Made by a program: the position numbers and the translations under genes. Below, in pieces: positions 1 to 8,730 of a DNA stretch of 64,000 nt. This stretch comes from Bifidobacterium breve DSM 20213 = JCM 1192 (GTDB taxonomy: Bacteria; Actinomycetota; Actinomycetes; Actinomycetales; Bifidobacteriaceae): the NCBI RefSeq assembly GCF_001025175.1, contig NZ_AP012324.1, positions 1,426,001-1,490,000 of the forward strand, given 5' to 3'. The notes beneath the pieces are model-generated. The model was not told where the DNA came from, ran no database searches, and saw only the letters and a list, made by a program, of their open reading frames with translations. The number at the start of each line of letters is the position of its first letter. Within the stretch, counting starts at the first letter, position 1.

Positions 1-1
1 T

Positions 2-1456
2 GTTGCCACGATTTTGTTGGCTGTCATAGGGCTTGCGTTGTCGATTCGCACTTTTGCACGGTGGTGCGGCAAAGCGAGTTCCCAACTGAACATCGGCGCA
101 CGCCTGGCACTCAGGGATGCAGCCGAGCATCATCGACGGTTCGTTCCGGCGGCATGCGCGGTGCTGATTACCATGTGCATCGCCTCGTACACACTGGTAA
201 TCACCGGCTCCATGGTGGCGGACCAGCGAAATTCCACGATGACGATGACGTATGGACCGTCGGGGATGGCCATTGGGGCCGACGTGCATGTCAGCAATGA
301 GTTCGACCGTGCTGTGGTGTCGGATGCGATACGCCGGCTTGGCAAAGAGACACCGATACGCGCTCATTACCCGGTGTACACCGAGGATGTCAAGCGATGG
401 TCAAAGCTCAATGATACGACCGAAGTCGATTCCGACAAGTTGAACGCCGAACACGGCTACATGTATGCCGCTGCATTGCTCCCGGCCGGTCACACTTGTG
501 ATAACCCAACGATCCAAGAGCAACCGGACACGTCCACATGGGTGGGCCAGGATGCCGCTTCGGCCCTGTATCCAAACGTTCCGATACGTTGTGTGCCGAT
601 AAACCGATCCCATCAGCCAACGTATTCGAATATACTGCCGAGTTTCCGCGGCGTGAATCTCATTATGGATGGCAATGCGATGCGTTTGTCCGGCTTCCCG
701 AACGCGGATGAGGCGGCACAGGTGCTTGATGCGGGCGGTGTGGTGGTCGGCGATGCCGGCACAATCGACGCGGGAGGTATGGTGCGTGTGGCCATTTCGC
801 CGAATCCGGCAATTGCAAACGAATCTCAGGCCACACATATCGAGAAGCGCAAGGCCATCTACGTGCGCGGCGCGTACCCGCTGGTGATGAGCCCGGCAAC
901 AGCACAGGCGCTCGGCATCAAACAATTGCAGTATCTGGGTGAGTATCTAGACTTCGCCGGTGGCAACTCCCCCATTACCGTAAAGAAGGCCTCAGCTTAT
1001 GCAATCGAAAATCTGCCGCTAGCATCCACGAGCACTGACGGGAATCGCCTGCCGTGGGGTGACAATATGGCATTGGTGCCCATTGGCCTGTTGGCATTGC
1101 TGGCACTGATGGCCACGCTCGTTTCATTGCTGCTGGCTCGCACGCAGGCCCAGCGCGACATGGCCACGATGGTCGCCGTGGGCGCGCCACCCCGATTCCT
1201 CAGACGTTACGGCCTGACGCAGGCTGCGGTGATTCTGCTGGCCGGCGCGCCAGTGGGCGTGGTATCCGGCGTGGCGTTGGGATGGCTGCATGTGGCATGG
1301 AACCGCAGGATCGGCGTGGACGGTCATTGGCTGGAAACCGTGCCGATCTGGGGATTGCAGGCGGCGCTGGCATTCGGCGTAGTGGCAACCGGACTGCTGG
1401 TGGCGTGGCTGGTCACAAAACCACCGCGCAATCTCACCCGTCGTTCCCTCGATTGA
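2..1456 (+). CDS. FtsX-like ABC transporter permease, C-terminal part (5' end outside window)
   Basis: Membrane permease subunit of a MacB/FtsX-type ABC transporter, probably exporting a lipophilic or peptide substrate or acting mechanically with an ATPase encoded upstream; the substrate cannot be told. The reading frame is open from base 2, so the gene starts before the window. The visible 484 residues hold a hydrophobic segment near residues 50-75, a long extracellular domain (about 75-345), and three C-terminal membrane segments, including the stretch around GLLALLALMATLVSLLLA and a GAPVGVVSG segment. The two-halves layout (an inner membrane helix followed by a fresh soluble domain) suits the larger FtsX-like permeases of Actinobacteria. 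A strong hairpin at 1507-1538 ends it. Family call is good; function is open. Confidence 0.8.
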   Translation, partial: VATILLAVIGLALSIRTFARWCGKASSQLNIGARLALRDAAEHHRRFVPAACAVLITMCIASYTLVITGSMVADQRNSTMTMTYGPSGMAIGADVHVSNEFDRAVVSDAIRRLGKETPIRAHYPVYTEDVKRWSKLNDTTEVDSDKLNAEHGYMYAAALLPAGHTCDNPTIQEQPDTSTWVGQDAASALYPNVPIRCVPINRSHQPTYSNILPSFRGVNLIMDGNAMRLSGFPNADEAAQVLDAGGVVVGDAGTIDAGGMVRVAISPNPAIANESQATHIEKRKAIYVRGAYPLVMSPATAQALGIKQLQYLGEYLDFAGGNSPITVKKASAYAIENLPLASTSTDGNRLPWGDNMALVPIGLLALLALMATLVSLLLARTQAQRDMATMVAVGAPPRFLRRYGLTQAAVILLAGAPVGVVSGVALGWLHVAWNRRIGVDGHWLETVPIWGLQAALAFGVVATGLLVAWLVTKPPRNLTRRSLD

Positions 1457-1506
1457 TCAGTGACATACGGCAACTCTTGCCGTGTCATTCGGGAGCTATA
1501 AGACAA

Positions 1507-1538
1507 AAAGTGGCCCACACATTGGTGTGGGCCACTTT
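1507..1538. terminator. Bidirectional intrinsic terminator between convergent genes
   Basis: A perfect 14-bp stem (AAAGTGGCCCACAC, 1507-1520, with its complement 1525-1538) has a 4-nt loop and A/T runs on both sides. It lies between the FtsX-like permease (+) and the nad operon tail (-), so it can serve both strands. Confidence 0.8.
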
Positions 1539-1560
1539 AGTAGTGAAGGCTGAAGTGTAA

Positions 1561-1785
1561 TCAGTCTTCGAGATTGAGGCCTTTGCGCTCGGGCAAGCAG
1601 AGGGCTGCTATGCAGGCGAGGATGAAGGCGGCCGCGAAGGAGACGAGGCCGACGTCCATGGCGTCGAATGCCCAGCCGACGCCGGAGGCGACGAGGAGTT
1701 TGCGATGCGCCTTGTTGAACGGCAGTCGGTCGAGGCGCTCGTTGCGGGTGAGCTGCGCGGGTTGCGCTGAAGTGGTGGTGCTCAC
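1561..1785 (-). pseudogene. Gutted MFS transporter: N- and C-terminal ends joined, core missing
   Basis: The GTG at 1785 has a good SD (AAGGAAA) 4 nt upstream and opens a 74-residue frame. Its first ~50 residues (LPFNKAHRKLLVASGVGWAF then DAMDVGLVSF) look like the start of an aromatic-acid/NiaP-type MFS transporter. They are joined in frame to a typical MFS end (FILACIAALCLPERKGLNLE). About 350-400 residues holding nearly all membrane helices are absent, so transport is not plausible. A longer reading from 1947 has no SD and overlaps the upstream gene. As last gene of the nad operon it was perhaps a nicotinate or related precursor transporter; that role is inference from position. Confidence 0.75.
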
Positions 1786-1842
1786 GGCGTTTCCTTTCTG
1801 GTAGCGGGGGCAGAATTCGCGATATCTGCGAAAACCACCCCA

Positions 1843-1878
1843 GGTCAGCTTTGCTGACAGCCCCCCAGCCAGCGGGGG
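1843..1878. repeat. GC-rich intergenic hairpin, member of a dispersed family
   Basis: Between the transporter remnant and nadS lie the palindrome GTCAGCtttGCTGAC and a CCCCC...GGGGG pairing. It resembles, but is not identical to, the GGCTCCCC/GGGGAGCC hairpins at 5714, 17824, 20116, 33387 and 35433. Confidence 0.45.
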
Positions 1879-1882
1879 CAAG

Positions 1883-3181
1883 TTAATATCGGGTGAGGTC
1901 GGTGTAGGACTCTTCGATGGCGAGGCTGATGCGTTCGACTTGTTCACGGGTCAACGGTGTGCGGAACGTCATACGCAATGCCGATTTAGCAATGGATGGT
2001 TCGAGCCCCATAGCCAGCAGAGTCGGCGGAATTTCGTGACGTCCAACCGCGCAGGCCGAACCGGACGAAGCAGCGATGCCGCGTGCATCCAAATCGACGA
2101 GCAGGGCTTCGCCGGTGACGCCGGGGAAGATGAACGAGGCGTGGCCCGGCAGGCGACGCTCGGGGTCGCCGGTCAGGTCGGCGCGGGGAGCCACGCGGCG
2201 AACCGCGTCAATGAGCATGTCACGGGAGGCAACCAGTTCGCGATAATGCGCCTGCATGCGCGCATTCGACTCATTGAGCCCGATGGCGAGCGCCACTGCA
2301 CCGGCCACGTTCTGTGTGCCTGAGCGCAGGCCACGCTCCTGCCCACCGCCGGAAAGCACTGGTTCGATGGATGTGCGGCCACGTACCAGCAGCGCGCCCA
2401 AGCCTTTGGGCGTGCCGAACTTGTGGCCGGAAACGGATAGAGCATCCACATCCCAATCGCGGAAACGAATCGGAATCTGCCCGGCGGCCTGCACGGCGTC
2501 CACATGAATGGGCACGCCATGCTTATGGGCTATGCGAACCAACTCCTCCACCGGCTCCACAGTGCCGACCTCGTTGTTGGCCAGCATGGTGGAGACGAGC
2601 GCGGTGCGCTCCCCCGCCTCGCCGTCGAGCTCGTGTTCCAGCGCGTCGAGATCGAGATGTGCTTGCGCATCCACGGGAATATGCACGACGTCGAAACCGA
2701 ACCATTCATGCAGCCATGCCGCCGATTGGGCCACGGCCGGGTGTTCGATGGCGGAGATGATAATGCGTGGGCGGTGGTTTGTCGTCTGCTCTCCAGTCTG
2801 CGATAAGGCGGACGGGTCGGCCAGGTCGGTGCCGAACTGCTCGCCATCGTCTTCGGCAAGTCCATAGAACGGCTGTAATCCCAACTGCCGCATACGGGCC
2901 ATGGCAATGCCTTTGATGGCAAGATTGTCCGATTCGGTGCCACCGGAGGTGAAGATCACGTCATCTGGCCGGGCTCCCAATGCCGCAGCGAACGATGCGC
3001 GTGCCGCGTCCAGCGCACGGGCCGCGGTTTTGCCGGGCTGGTGCACGCTGGCCGGATTGGCATAGGCGTCGGTCAGGAACGGAGTCATGGCTTCGAGAAC
3101 GGCCAGGCTCACCGGTTCGGTGGCAGCGGCATCGAGATACAGTTCGCCGGCTTCGCTGGACGTGTTGGGAGTATCGGCCAT
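1883..3181 (-). CDS. NifS/IscS-like cysteine desulfurase of the NAD operon
   Basis: PLP-dependent cysteine desulfurase, 432 residues, mobilising sulfur from cysteine. Seen: LDAAATEPVS near the N-terminus, the PLP lysine motif SGHKFGTPKGLG near residue 235, and the active-site cysteine loop SSGSACAVGRHE near 370, with SGGGQERGLRSGTQN between them. It starts only 2 nt after the nadC stop, so it is translated with the operon. In Firmicutes and Actinobacteria such a 'NadS' copy is thought to feed the 4Fe-4S cluster of NadA; that role is inferred from position. An insertion of about 30 residues after residue 85 is unusual for IscS proteins. It could also serve general Fe-S assembly. Confidence 0.9.
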   Translation of the reverse strand: MADTPNTSSEAGELYLDAAATEPVSLAVLEAMTPFLTDAYANPASVHQPGKTAARALDAARASFAAALGARPDDVIFTSGGTESDNLAIKGIAMARMRQLGLQPFYGLAEDDGEQFGTDLADPSALSQTGEQTTNHRPRIIISAIEHPAVAQSAAWLHEWFGFDVVHIPVDAQAHLDLDALEHELDGEAGERTALVSTMLANNEVGTVEPVEELVRIAHKHGVPIHVDAVQAAGQIPIRFRDWDVDALSVSGHKFGTPKGLGALLVRGRTSIEPVLSGGGQERGLRSGTQNVAGAVALAIGLNESNARMQAHYRELVASRDMLIDAVRRVAPRADLTGDPERRLPGHASFIFPGVTGEALLVDLDARGIAASSGSACAVGRHEIPPTLLAMGLEPSIAKSALRMTFRTPLTREQVERISLAIEESYTDLTRY

Positions 3182-3183
3182 GA

Positions 3184-4077
3184 TCAGATCCAGTCCAATC
3201 CGAGGTCGATGCTGCGCACGGAATGGGTGAGCGCGCCTACGGAAATCACGTCCACACCGGCGGCAGCCACGGCCGGAACACGCTCCAGATTCATGTTTCC
3301 ACTGGCTTCCACGATGGCCTTGCCATCAATGAGTTCTACTCCGCGGCGAGTGTCATCGAGTGAGAAATTATCCAGCATGATCGTGTCTGCGCCGCCCTCG
3401 AGCACGGCAGGAATCTGCTCGAGGCTATCGACTTCCACCTCAATATGCGTGGTGTGGCCTACCTGTTCGCGCACGTGACGAATGGCACCGGTCAGGTCGA
3501 TACCATGTGCGGCGAGCGCCGCCAGATGATTGTCCTTCATCATGACCGCATCGGACAGTCCGTAACGATGGTTGTGGCCGCCACCGCAGACCACGGCATA
3601 CTTCTCGAACGGGCGCAAGCCCGGAGTGGTTTTGCGCGTATCGACGATGCGGGTGCGTTCGTAACGGTGAGGACGGGTGACCGATCCGTCATAGTTGTCA
3701 CTGTAGATGGCGTTCACCGCGTCCACGAAAGCGGCGGTCATGGTGGCGATGCCGCTCATGCGCTGGGTGAAGTTGAGGGCGATGCGTTCGGCGGTAAGCA
3801 GGTCACGTACCGGACCGGTTACGGTGGCGAGCACCTGGCCGGCTTGGAATCGTTCGCCGTCCTTGATGGCAGCGGTGACAGTGACGGCTGGGTTCTGCGT
3901 GGTGAACGCAGCGCGAAACACCTCGATGCCGCTCATCACGCCGTTTTCGCGTGCGGTGAGATGGGCCGAGCCGGTTTCGCCCGCGGGGATCGTGGTCTCG
4001 CAGGTGATGTCGCCGTAGGGTGCGTCTTCGGCGAGCGCCGCTTCGACGGCGGTATGGATGATGTGTTGCGTAAGCAT
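3184..4077 (-). CDS. nadC: Nicotinate-nucleotide pyrophosphorylase (quinolinate phosphoribosyltransferase)
   Basis: Converts quinolinate and PRPP to nicotinate mononucleotide, CO2 and pyrophosphate, the third de novo NAD step. It has 297 residues, the usual size. Visible family features are EDAPYGDITCE near residue 16, RIALNFTQRMSGIAT at 115-130, the TRKTTPGLRPFEKYAV stretch, MMKDNHL, and the C-terminal barrel motifs EVEVDSLEQ, MLDNFS, VEASGNM and ISVGALTHS. It begins 3 nt after the nadB stop and ends 2 nt before the desulfurase, so the operon is tightly packed. Confidence 0.97.
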   Translation of the reverse strand: MLTQHIIHTAVEAALAEDAPYGDITCETTIPAGETGSAHLTARENGVMSGIEVFRAAFTTQNPAVTVTAAIKDGERFQAGQVLATVTGPVRDLLTAERIALNFTQRMSGIATMTAAFVDAVNAIYSDNYDGSVTRPHRYERTRIVDTRKTTPGLRPFEKYAVVCGGGHNHRYGLSDAVMMKDNHLAALAAHGIDLTGAIRHVREQVGHTTHIEVEVDSLEQIPAVLEGGADTIMLDNFSLDDTRRGVELIDGKAIVEASGNMNLERVPAVAAAGVDVISVGALTHSVRSIDLGLDWI

Positions 4078-4080
4078 GGG

Positions 4081-5685
4081 TCAATCCTTGATGTAGGCGA
4101 CGGAGTGAGCCCATTCGTCCTGCGGCTCAGCATAATCGGTGCGGGCGTGGGCGCCTCGGGATTCGGTGCGGGCGAGCGCGGCGGTGGCGGCCACATAGCC
4201 CACGGTGAGCATATTACGGTTCTCCAGTGCTTCAGCATCGGCCACGTCGGCCTGTGCGTCTGCTGTAGCAAGTCCTTGACCGAGTTCGGCGATAGCGGTT
4301 TGCAGCCCATCCGCGTCGCGCAGTACGCCAACGCCATGCCACATGGTGTTTTGGATGCGGGTGCGATTCCACACATCTGCGGTTGCGTCATCGCTGGTGA
4401 GCACCGGGGTCTTCAATGCAATTAGCTTATGCGTGAATGCTTCGCCGGTGGCGGAGTTCAGGAACGGTTCGGGAGCCCAGACCGTGTCATCACCGTCCGC
4501 GACTGCGGCCAAACCGGCACGGCGACCGTAAACGAGTCCTTCGAGCAGTGAGTTGGAGGCGAGCCTGTTGGAGCCCATCACACCGGTACGGGCGCATTCG
4601 CCGGCAGCATACAGGCCGGGAATCGAGGCGCGAGCGTCCAAATCAGTGCGGATACCGCCCATGTAATAGTGCGCGGCCGGTGCCACCGGAATCGGCTCCT
4701 TGCTCCAATCGAAGCCCAGCGAGCGCGTGTAGGCGTCGATGGTTGGGAATCGGTGGGCCAGGAAGGCTGCCAGATCGGGATTCTCCTTCGCCATCGGCGA
4801 GGCATCGAGCATGACCGGCTTGCCTCCCTGACGTTGCATCACGCGGAAGTTTTCGCGGGCCACTACGTCGCGCGGAGCAAGTTCGGCACGCGGATCCACG
4901 TCTTTCATGTATCGGCGCCCGTACTCGTCCAGCAGTACCGCGCCTTCGCCTCGCACGGCTTCGGAGACGAGGAAGTGCTCGCCCACGGCCATGGCGGTGG
5001 GATGGAACTGGTAGAACTCCAAGTCGGCAACCTGTGCCCCCGCACGCCATGCGGCGGCAACACCATCAGCAGTGGCAACCTGCGGATTGGTGGTGTACGG
5101 GTACATGCGTCCCGCGCCACCAGTGGCCAGAATCACGCGGTCGGCGGCAAGATCCTTGTCCTGCCCGTCAATCAGCAGCCGGACGCCGGCAATACGGCCG
5201 TCACGCACGATAAGGTCTTTGAGGAAGGCATGTTCGATGATATGGATACGCGGATTCTCACGCACCATGGCGGAGACGTCCAACTCAAGCACCTTGCCTG
5301 TGGCGTCTCCCCCGGCATGAACCACGCGGGCACGAGAATGCGCCGCCTCAAGGCCACGTAGCATATGCCCCTGTGCATCCCGGTCGAAGTGCACACCGGC
5401 CGCGGCAAACTCACGAACACGGTCAGCTCCCTCACGGGTGAGAATGTCCACGGCCTTCGGGTCGCACAGACCGTGACCTGCCGCCATGGTATCGGCCGCG
5501 TGCAGCTTCGGGTCGTCATCGGAGAAAATGGCGGCGGCGATACCTCCCTGCGCATGGTAGGTGTTTGATTCCACCAGTTCCGTCTTGGTTACCAAGGTCA
5601 CGTCATGATCGGTACCGGCCACGGCCAGAGCCGCGGACAGTCCGGCGACGCCGGCGCCCACGACGACGATTTCAACGTTGCTCAT
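4081..5685 (-). CDS. nadB: L-aspartate oxidase
   Basis: FAD enzyme that oxidises L-aspartate to iminoaspartate, the first de novo NAD step. I chose the ATG at 5685, which has AGGAAAG upstream, giving 534 residues; the frame stays open to 5745 but that stretch covers the intergenic hairpin. Seen: the Rossmann FAD motif VVGAGVAGLSAALAVA at the N-terminus, NTYHAQGGIAAAI, TGGAGRMYPYTTNP, the FYQFHPTAM active-site stretch, and GECARTGVMGSNRLASNSLLE for the second FAD contact. The C-terminal helical domain is present. It sits between nadA and nadC in the usual order. Confidence 0.96.
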   Translation of the reverse strand: MSNVEIVVVGAGVAGLSAALAVAGTDHDVTLVTKTELVESNTYHAQGGIAAAIFSDDDPKLHAADTMAAGHGLCDPKAVDILTREGADRVREFAAAGVHFDRDAQGHMLRGLEAAHSRARVVHAGGDATGKVLELDVSAMVRENPRIHIIEHAFLKDLIVRDGRIAGVRLLIDGQDKDLAADRVILATGGAGRMYPYTTNPQVATADGVAAAWRAGAQVADLEFYQFHPTAMAVGEHFLVSEAVRGEGAVLLDEYGRRYMKDVDPRAELAPRDVVARENFRVMQRQGGKPVMLDASPMAKENPDLAAFLAHRFPTIDAYTRSLGFDWSKEPIPVAPAAHYYMGGIRTDLDARASIPGLYAAGECARTGVMGSNRLASNSLLEGLVYGRRAGLAAVADGDDTVWAPEPFLNSATGEAFTHKLIALKTPVLTSDDATADVWNRTRIQNTMWHGVGVLRDADGLQTAIAELGQGLATADAQADVADAEALENRNMLTVGYVAATAALARTESRGAHARTDYAEPQDEWAHSVAYIKD

Positions 5686-5713
5686 TGTGTTGCTTTCCTC
5701 TGTTTTTTGGTTC

Positions 5714-5731
5714 GCTCCCGCTGGCGGGAGC
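5714..5731. repeat. Intergenic hairpin GCTCCCGC-GCGGGAGC in the nadA-nadB gap
   Basis: An 8-bp perfect inverted repeat separated by 2 nt sits in the 56-nt gap between nadA and nadB. It has no T-tract following it on the minus strand, so it is more likely a processing or stability element than a terminator. It shares its core with the other GCTCCC hairpins of this window. Confidence 0.6.
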
Positions 5732-5741
5732 TGGAGAGAGG

Positions 5742-7022
5742 TCACGGGTGAACGCGCAGCATGCGCTCCAATGCCACCTTGGCTTCGCGGGCGGTGTTGT
5801 CATCCACGATGATACGGTTGACCACATTGCCCTGTTCGAGGTTTTCCAGCGCCCAGGCCAGATAGGCCGGGTGGATACGGTACATCGTGGAGCACGGGCA
5901 GACCACCGGGTCCAGGCAGAACACGGTCTTGTCCGGGTACTGCGCGGCCAGACGGTTCACCAAGTTGATTTCGGTGCCCACGGCGATGGCGGAACCGGCG
6001 GGCGCGTTGGCGATCTCCTTGACGATGTATGCGGTGGAGCCAGTGCCGTCGGCGGCGTCGACCACCTGCATCGAGCATTCGGGGTGCACAATCACCTTGA
6101 CGCCCGGGTATGCCTTACGTGCACGCTCGATCTGTTCGACGGTGAAACGCTGGTGCACGGAGCAGAAGCCCTTCCACAAAATCATCTTGGCTCGGGCGTA
6201 ATCGGCCGGGTCGGAGGCACCGCCCTGAGCCTTGAATGGATCCCACAGCGGCATCTCGCTCAGCGGAACGCCCATGGCGCGGGCGGTGTTGCGGCCAAGG
6301 TGCTGGTCAGGGAAGAACAGCACGCGCTTGCCGCGCGCGAACGCCCATTCCAGTACGGCGTGCGCATTGGAGGACGTGCACACGATGCCGCCGTTGCGTC
6401 CGCAGAATGCCTTCAGCGCCGCGGAGGAGTTCATATAGGTGACCGGGATAATCTGCTGACGACCATCGGAATCCGGCTCGGTGCCGCAGATCTCGCCGAG
6501 CTGATCCCAGCATTCCTGCACCTGGTCGATGTTTGCCATGTCGGCCATGGAGCAGCCGGCGGACAGGTTAGGCAGGGTCACACTCTGCTCGGGGGTGGAG
6601 AGGATATCGGCGGTTTCAGCCATGAAGTGCACGCCGCAGAACACGATATGGTCGGCGTCCGGGCGTTCGGTGGCGTTCTTGGCCAGCTGGAAGGAATCAC
6701 CCACAAAGTCGGCATGCTTGATAATCTCATCACGCTGGTAGAAGTGGCCGAGGATCAGCAGTTTAGAGCCAAGACGCTGCTTGGCGTCGGTGATGCGCTG
6801 CTGCAGTTCCTCGTCGGAGGCCTTGCGGTATTCGTCCGGCAGCACCTGCTGGCGCGGCGCGTTGGCGGGCAGACGGTCGAGCATCGAGGCACCGGGACCG
6901 TAGCTGGGTGCGGTGGTGTCGAAATGCCACGGATCCTGGGTCAGTCCTGCATCGCAGGTGCTTTGCGCGCCCAGCTTGGCGATGATCTCGTCAACGGAGG
7001 GCGCAATGAATGATGCGGTCAT
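5742..7022 (-). CDS. nadA: Quinolinate synthase
   Basis: 4Fe-4S enzyme that condenses iminoaspartate with dihydroxyacetone phosphate to quinolinate. It has 426 residues, the long bacterial form. Cysteines in conserved settings are seen in VFCGVHFMAE, GGIVCTSSNAHAV, HPECSMQVV and CLDPVVCPCSTMYRIHP, which include the cluster ligands. LGHFYQRDEI near residue 90 carries the substrate histidine. It is the first nad structural gene, 52 nt after the NrtR-like regulator gene, and is presumably co-transcribed from the promoter upstream of that regulator. Confidence 0.96.
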   Translation of the reverse strand: MTASFIAPSVDEIIAKLGAQSTCDAGLTQDPWHFDTTAPSYGPGASMLDRLPANAPRQQVLPDEYRKASDEELQQRITDAKQRLGSKLLILGHFYQRDEIIKHADFVGDSFQLAKNATERPDADHIVFCGVHFMAETADILSTPEQSVTLPNLSAGCSMADMANIDQVQECWDQLGEICGTEPDSDGRQQIIPVTYMNSSAALKAFCGRNGGIVCTSSNAHAVLEWAFARGKRVLFFPDQHLGRNTARAMGVPLSEMPLWDPFKAQGGASDPADYARAKMILWKGFCSVHQRFTVEQIERARKAYPGVKVIVHPECSMQVVDAADGTGSTAYIVKEIANAPAGSAIAVGTEINLVNRLAAQYPDKTVFCLDPVVCPCSTMYRIHPAYLAWALENLEQGNVVNRIIVDDNTAREAKVALERMLRVHP

Positions 7023-7074
7023 AGTGGTTCCTTTCTGTAACGTCTATGCGCCGTGCCTGCAGGCATGGCAAAAA

Positions 7075-7911
7075 TCAAATCTGTGCGGATGGGCTCAATG
7101 CAGCAAGCACATCCTTGCGTTCGTTGCGCTTGGCCATTGCCGCAATGCCACTGCCGTCGAATTCATGCGGCGTTCCGGTATGGGCAGGTAGCTGAGGCAC
7201 ATATCGGTACACGGCTGCCGGCCGCTGACGGCCTTCACGCACTTTCTCACCGGTGTCTTCAAGATCGCCGGAGGAGAGCATTTTGCGACGGAAATTCGCC
7301 AAATCAAGGCTTTCTCCGGCGATGGCCTCGTATACGCCGTGCAACTGCCGCAAAGTGAAGGTGGGACCGAGCAGACGGGTGGCCACGTCAGAGTATTCGA
7401 TTTTGGAGCGCAACCGAAGCAGTGCGTAGTCGATAATCTCGCGATGGTCGAAAGCCAACGGCGGCAGCTCATCCTCGGGGAACCAGCGCACATTATCGCC
7501 ATCCTCGAAATGCGCGGCCTCGGCCTGGCCTACGAGCGCCCAGTACACGACGGAGACCATCGGCAATCCACCATGGGAGCGCTCTGGCCCGCCAAAGGTG
7601 TACAGCTGCTCGAGGTAGCGAGGATGCAGCGCAGTAGTTGACTCCAATGCGGAGTAAGCGGACTGTTCCAGCGACCAATCGGACCTCAGGTCGCCTCCGG
7701 GCAGAGCCCAAGTGCCGAGGAAAGGCTGACGGACTCGCTTGACCAACGGCAACCACAGACGGGAATGAGGTGTTCCAGCTCCGGTCTCAGCAGATTCGGC
7801 TTGCGTTGCGCCATGTTCGGGCATGTCATCAGGGCCAAGCGCCAAGATCACCACGGACACACCAACCTGCGGTGGTGCACTGCGGCGCTCCGACACATTG
7901 CCGAATCCCAT
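7075..7911 (-). CDS. nrtR: NrtR-type NAD regulator (Nudix-like domain plus winged helix)
   Basis: Transcriptional regulator of NAD metabolism built from a Nudix-like effector domain (ADP-ribose type) and a C-terminal winged helix. Seen: GVSVVILALG near residue 16, the Nudix-like core PFLGTWALPGGDL, a degenerate Nudix box, and the typical NrtR C-terminal part (FDHREIIDYALLRLRSKIEY, LLGPTFTLRQLHGVYEAI, NFRRKML). The frame opens at 7974 inside a palindrome; I chose the ATG at 7911, with GAAAGAGG just upstream (278 residues), which leaves the palindrome as an operator. It heads the nadA-nadB-nadC-nadS operon, the expected regulon. Whether the Nudix domain still hydrolyses anything is unknown. Confidence 0.85.
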   Translation of the reverse strand: MGFGNVSERRSAPPQVGVSVVILALGPDDMPEHGATQAESAETGAGTPHSRLWLPLVKRVRQPFLGTWALPGGDLRSDWSLEQSAYSALESTTALHPRYLEQLYTFGGPERSHGGLPMVSVVYWALVGQAEAAHFEDGDNVRWFPEDELPPLAFDHREIIDYALLRLRSKIEYSDVATRLLGPTFTLRQLHGVYEAIAGESLDLANFRRKMLSSGDLEDTGEKVREGRQRPAAVYRYVPQLPAHTGTPHEFDGSGIAAMAKRNERKDVLAALSPSAQI

Positions 7912-7962
7912 GCCTTGCCTCTTTCCAGTGAAATATTCTTTCTGGTCAGACAGCATAGCACT

Positions 7963-7987
7963 ACTTATAGTCATAATGACTATAAGT
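7963..7987. promoter_or_regulatory. Palindromic operator, probable NrtR site
   Basis: Two perfect 11-bp arms (ACTTATAGTCA and TGACTATAAGT) flank a TAA centre, 52 nt before the chosen nrtR start. NrtR sites in several lineages are palindromes of this size with a TAGTC/GACTA core; I state that from memory. An autoregulated nrtR-nad operon is the simplest reading. Confidence 0.7.
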
Positions 7988-8011
7988 CACAATATATGCG
8001 AGAACAGTAAC

Positions 8012-8039
8012 AAAAACGGTCTGCATTACCGCAGACCGT
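8012..8039 (-). terminator. Intrinsic terminator after scpB
   Basis: On the minus strand ACGGTCTGC and GCAGACCGT pair around a 6-nt loop and are followed by TTTTT. It separates the scp block from the nrtR operon promoter. Confidence 0.85.
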
Positions 8040-8043
8040 GCTG

Positions 8044-8718
8044 TCAGGAAACCGGCTCCTCGTCTGATTCGCCGGGTCTTGTCATTTCCGCCACAGACGG
8101 CAGGAACGGGGCCAACGATGGCAACTCATCAAGGCTATTGAGTCCCATCTGGTCCAGGAAGAACTCGGACGTGACCAGCAGCGCCGCACGGGAATCGGGG
8201 TCCATGCCGTTCTCTGCGATAAGGCCTCGCACGGCGAGCGAGCGAATCACGCCATCGGAGTTGACGCCACGGATTGCCGCCACCTGCGCACGGGTGACCG
8301 GCTGCCGATAAGCCACAATAGCCAGCGCCTCCAAAGCCGCCTGGCTCAGCCGCGCGGTCTGCCCATCGGTGACGAACGCGGAGACGACCGGCTCGAATTC
8401 GGCGCGGTTAGCGAACTGCCATCCTCGTGCGGTATGACGCAGTTCAAATCCTCGCGGGCGAATGCCACGAGCCGCATCACCCTCATATTCGGCACGCAGT
8501 GCCTGCAATGCATCTTCTACGTCGCTCTCATCCACCACCAGCACACGGGCCATATCCTCTACAGTCTGTGGCTGGTCGGCGACCATAAGAATGGCCTCCA
8601 GACATGCAGCCAGCCCGCCGGGAAAATCATCGACGGTAAAGTCCACATATTCGGGACGCGACTGCTCCGCTACTTCCGTCTGCCCATTATGTTCGTCATA
8701 TTCGTTGCGCTCGCTCAT
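8044..8718 (-). CDS. scpB: Segregation and condensation protein B
   Basis: Kleisin-associated winged-helix subunit of the SMC-ScpAB condensin complex, which compacts and separates chromosomes. It has 224 residues. Seen: LEAILMVADQPQTVEDMARVL, the AALEALAIVAYRQPVTRAQVA stretch and the IRGVNSDGVIRSLAVRGLI motif, all typical of ScpB, then an acidic tail. It lies 12 nt after scpA, forming one operon with scpA and parA. The matching smc gene is elsewhere in this window (25904-29551). Confidence 0.96.
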   Translation of the reverse strand: MSERNEYDEHNGQTEVAEQSRPEYVDFTVDDFPGGLAACLEAILMVADQPQTVEDMARVLVVDESDVEDALQALRAEYEGDAARGIRPRGFELRHTARGWQFANRAEFEPVVSAFVTDGQTARLSQAALEALAIVAYRQPVTRAQVAAIRGVNSDGVIRSLAVRGLIAENGMDPDSRAALLVTSEFFLDQMGLNSLDELPSLAPFLPSVAEMTRPGESDEEPVS

Positions 8719-8730
8719 CGGTCACCTCTC

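Noticed and set aside
401..925. Long minus-strand open frame of 174 codons opposite the permease gene
   Set aside because: No SD, composition typical of an antisense shadow in GC-rich DNA, and the plus-strand frame is a clear FtsX-like protein.
5565..7013. Plus-strand open frame of 482 codons opposite nadA and nadB
   Set aside because: It mirrors the codon pattern of nadA; Arg/Gly/His-rich translation with no family likeness and no SD.
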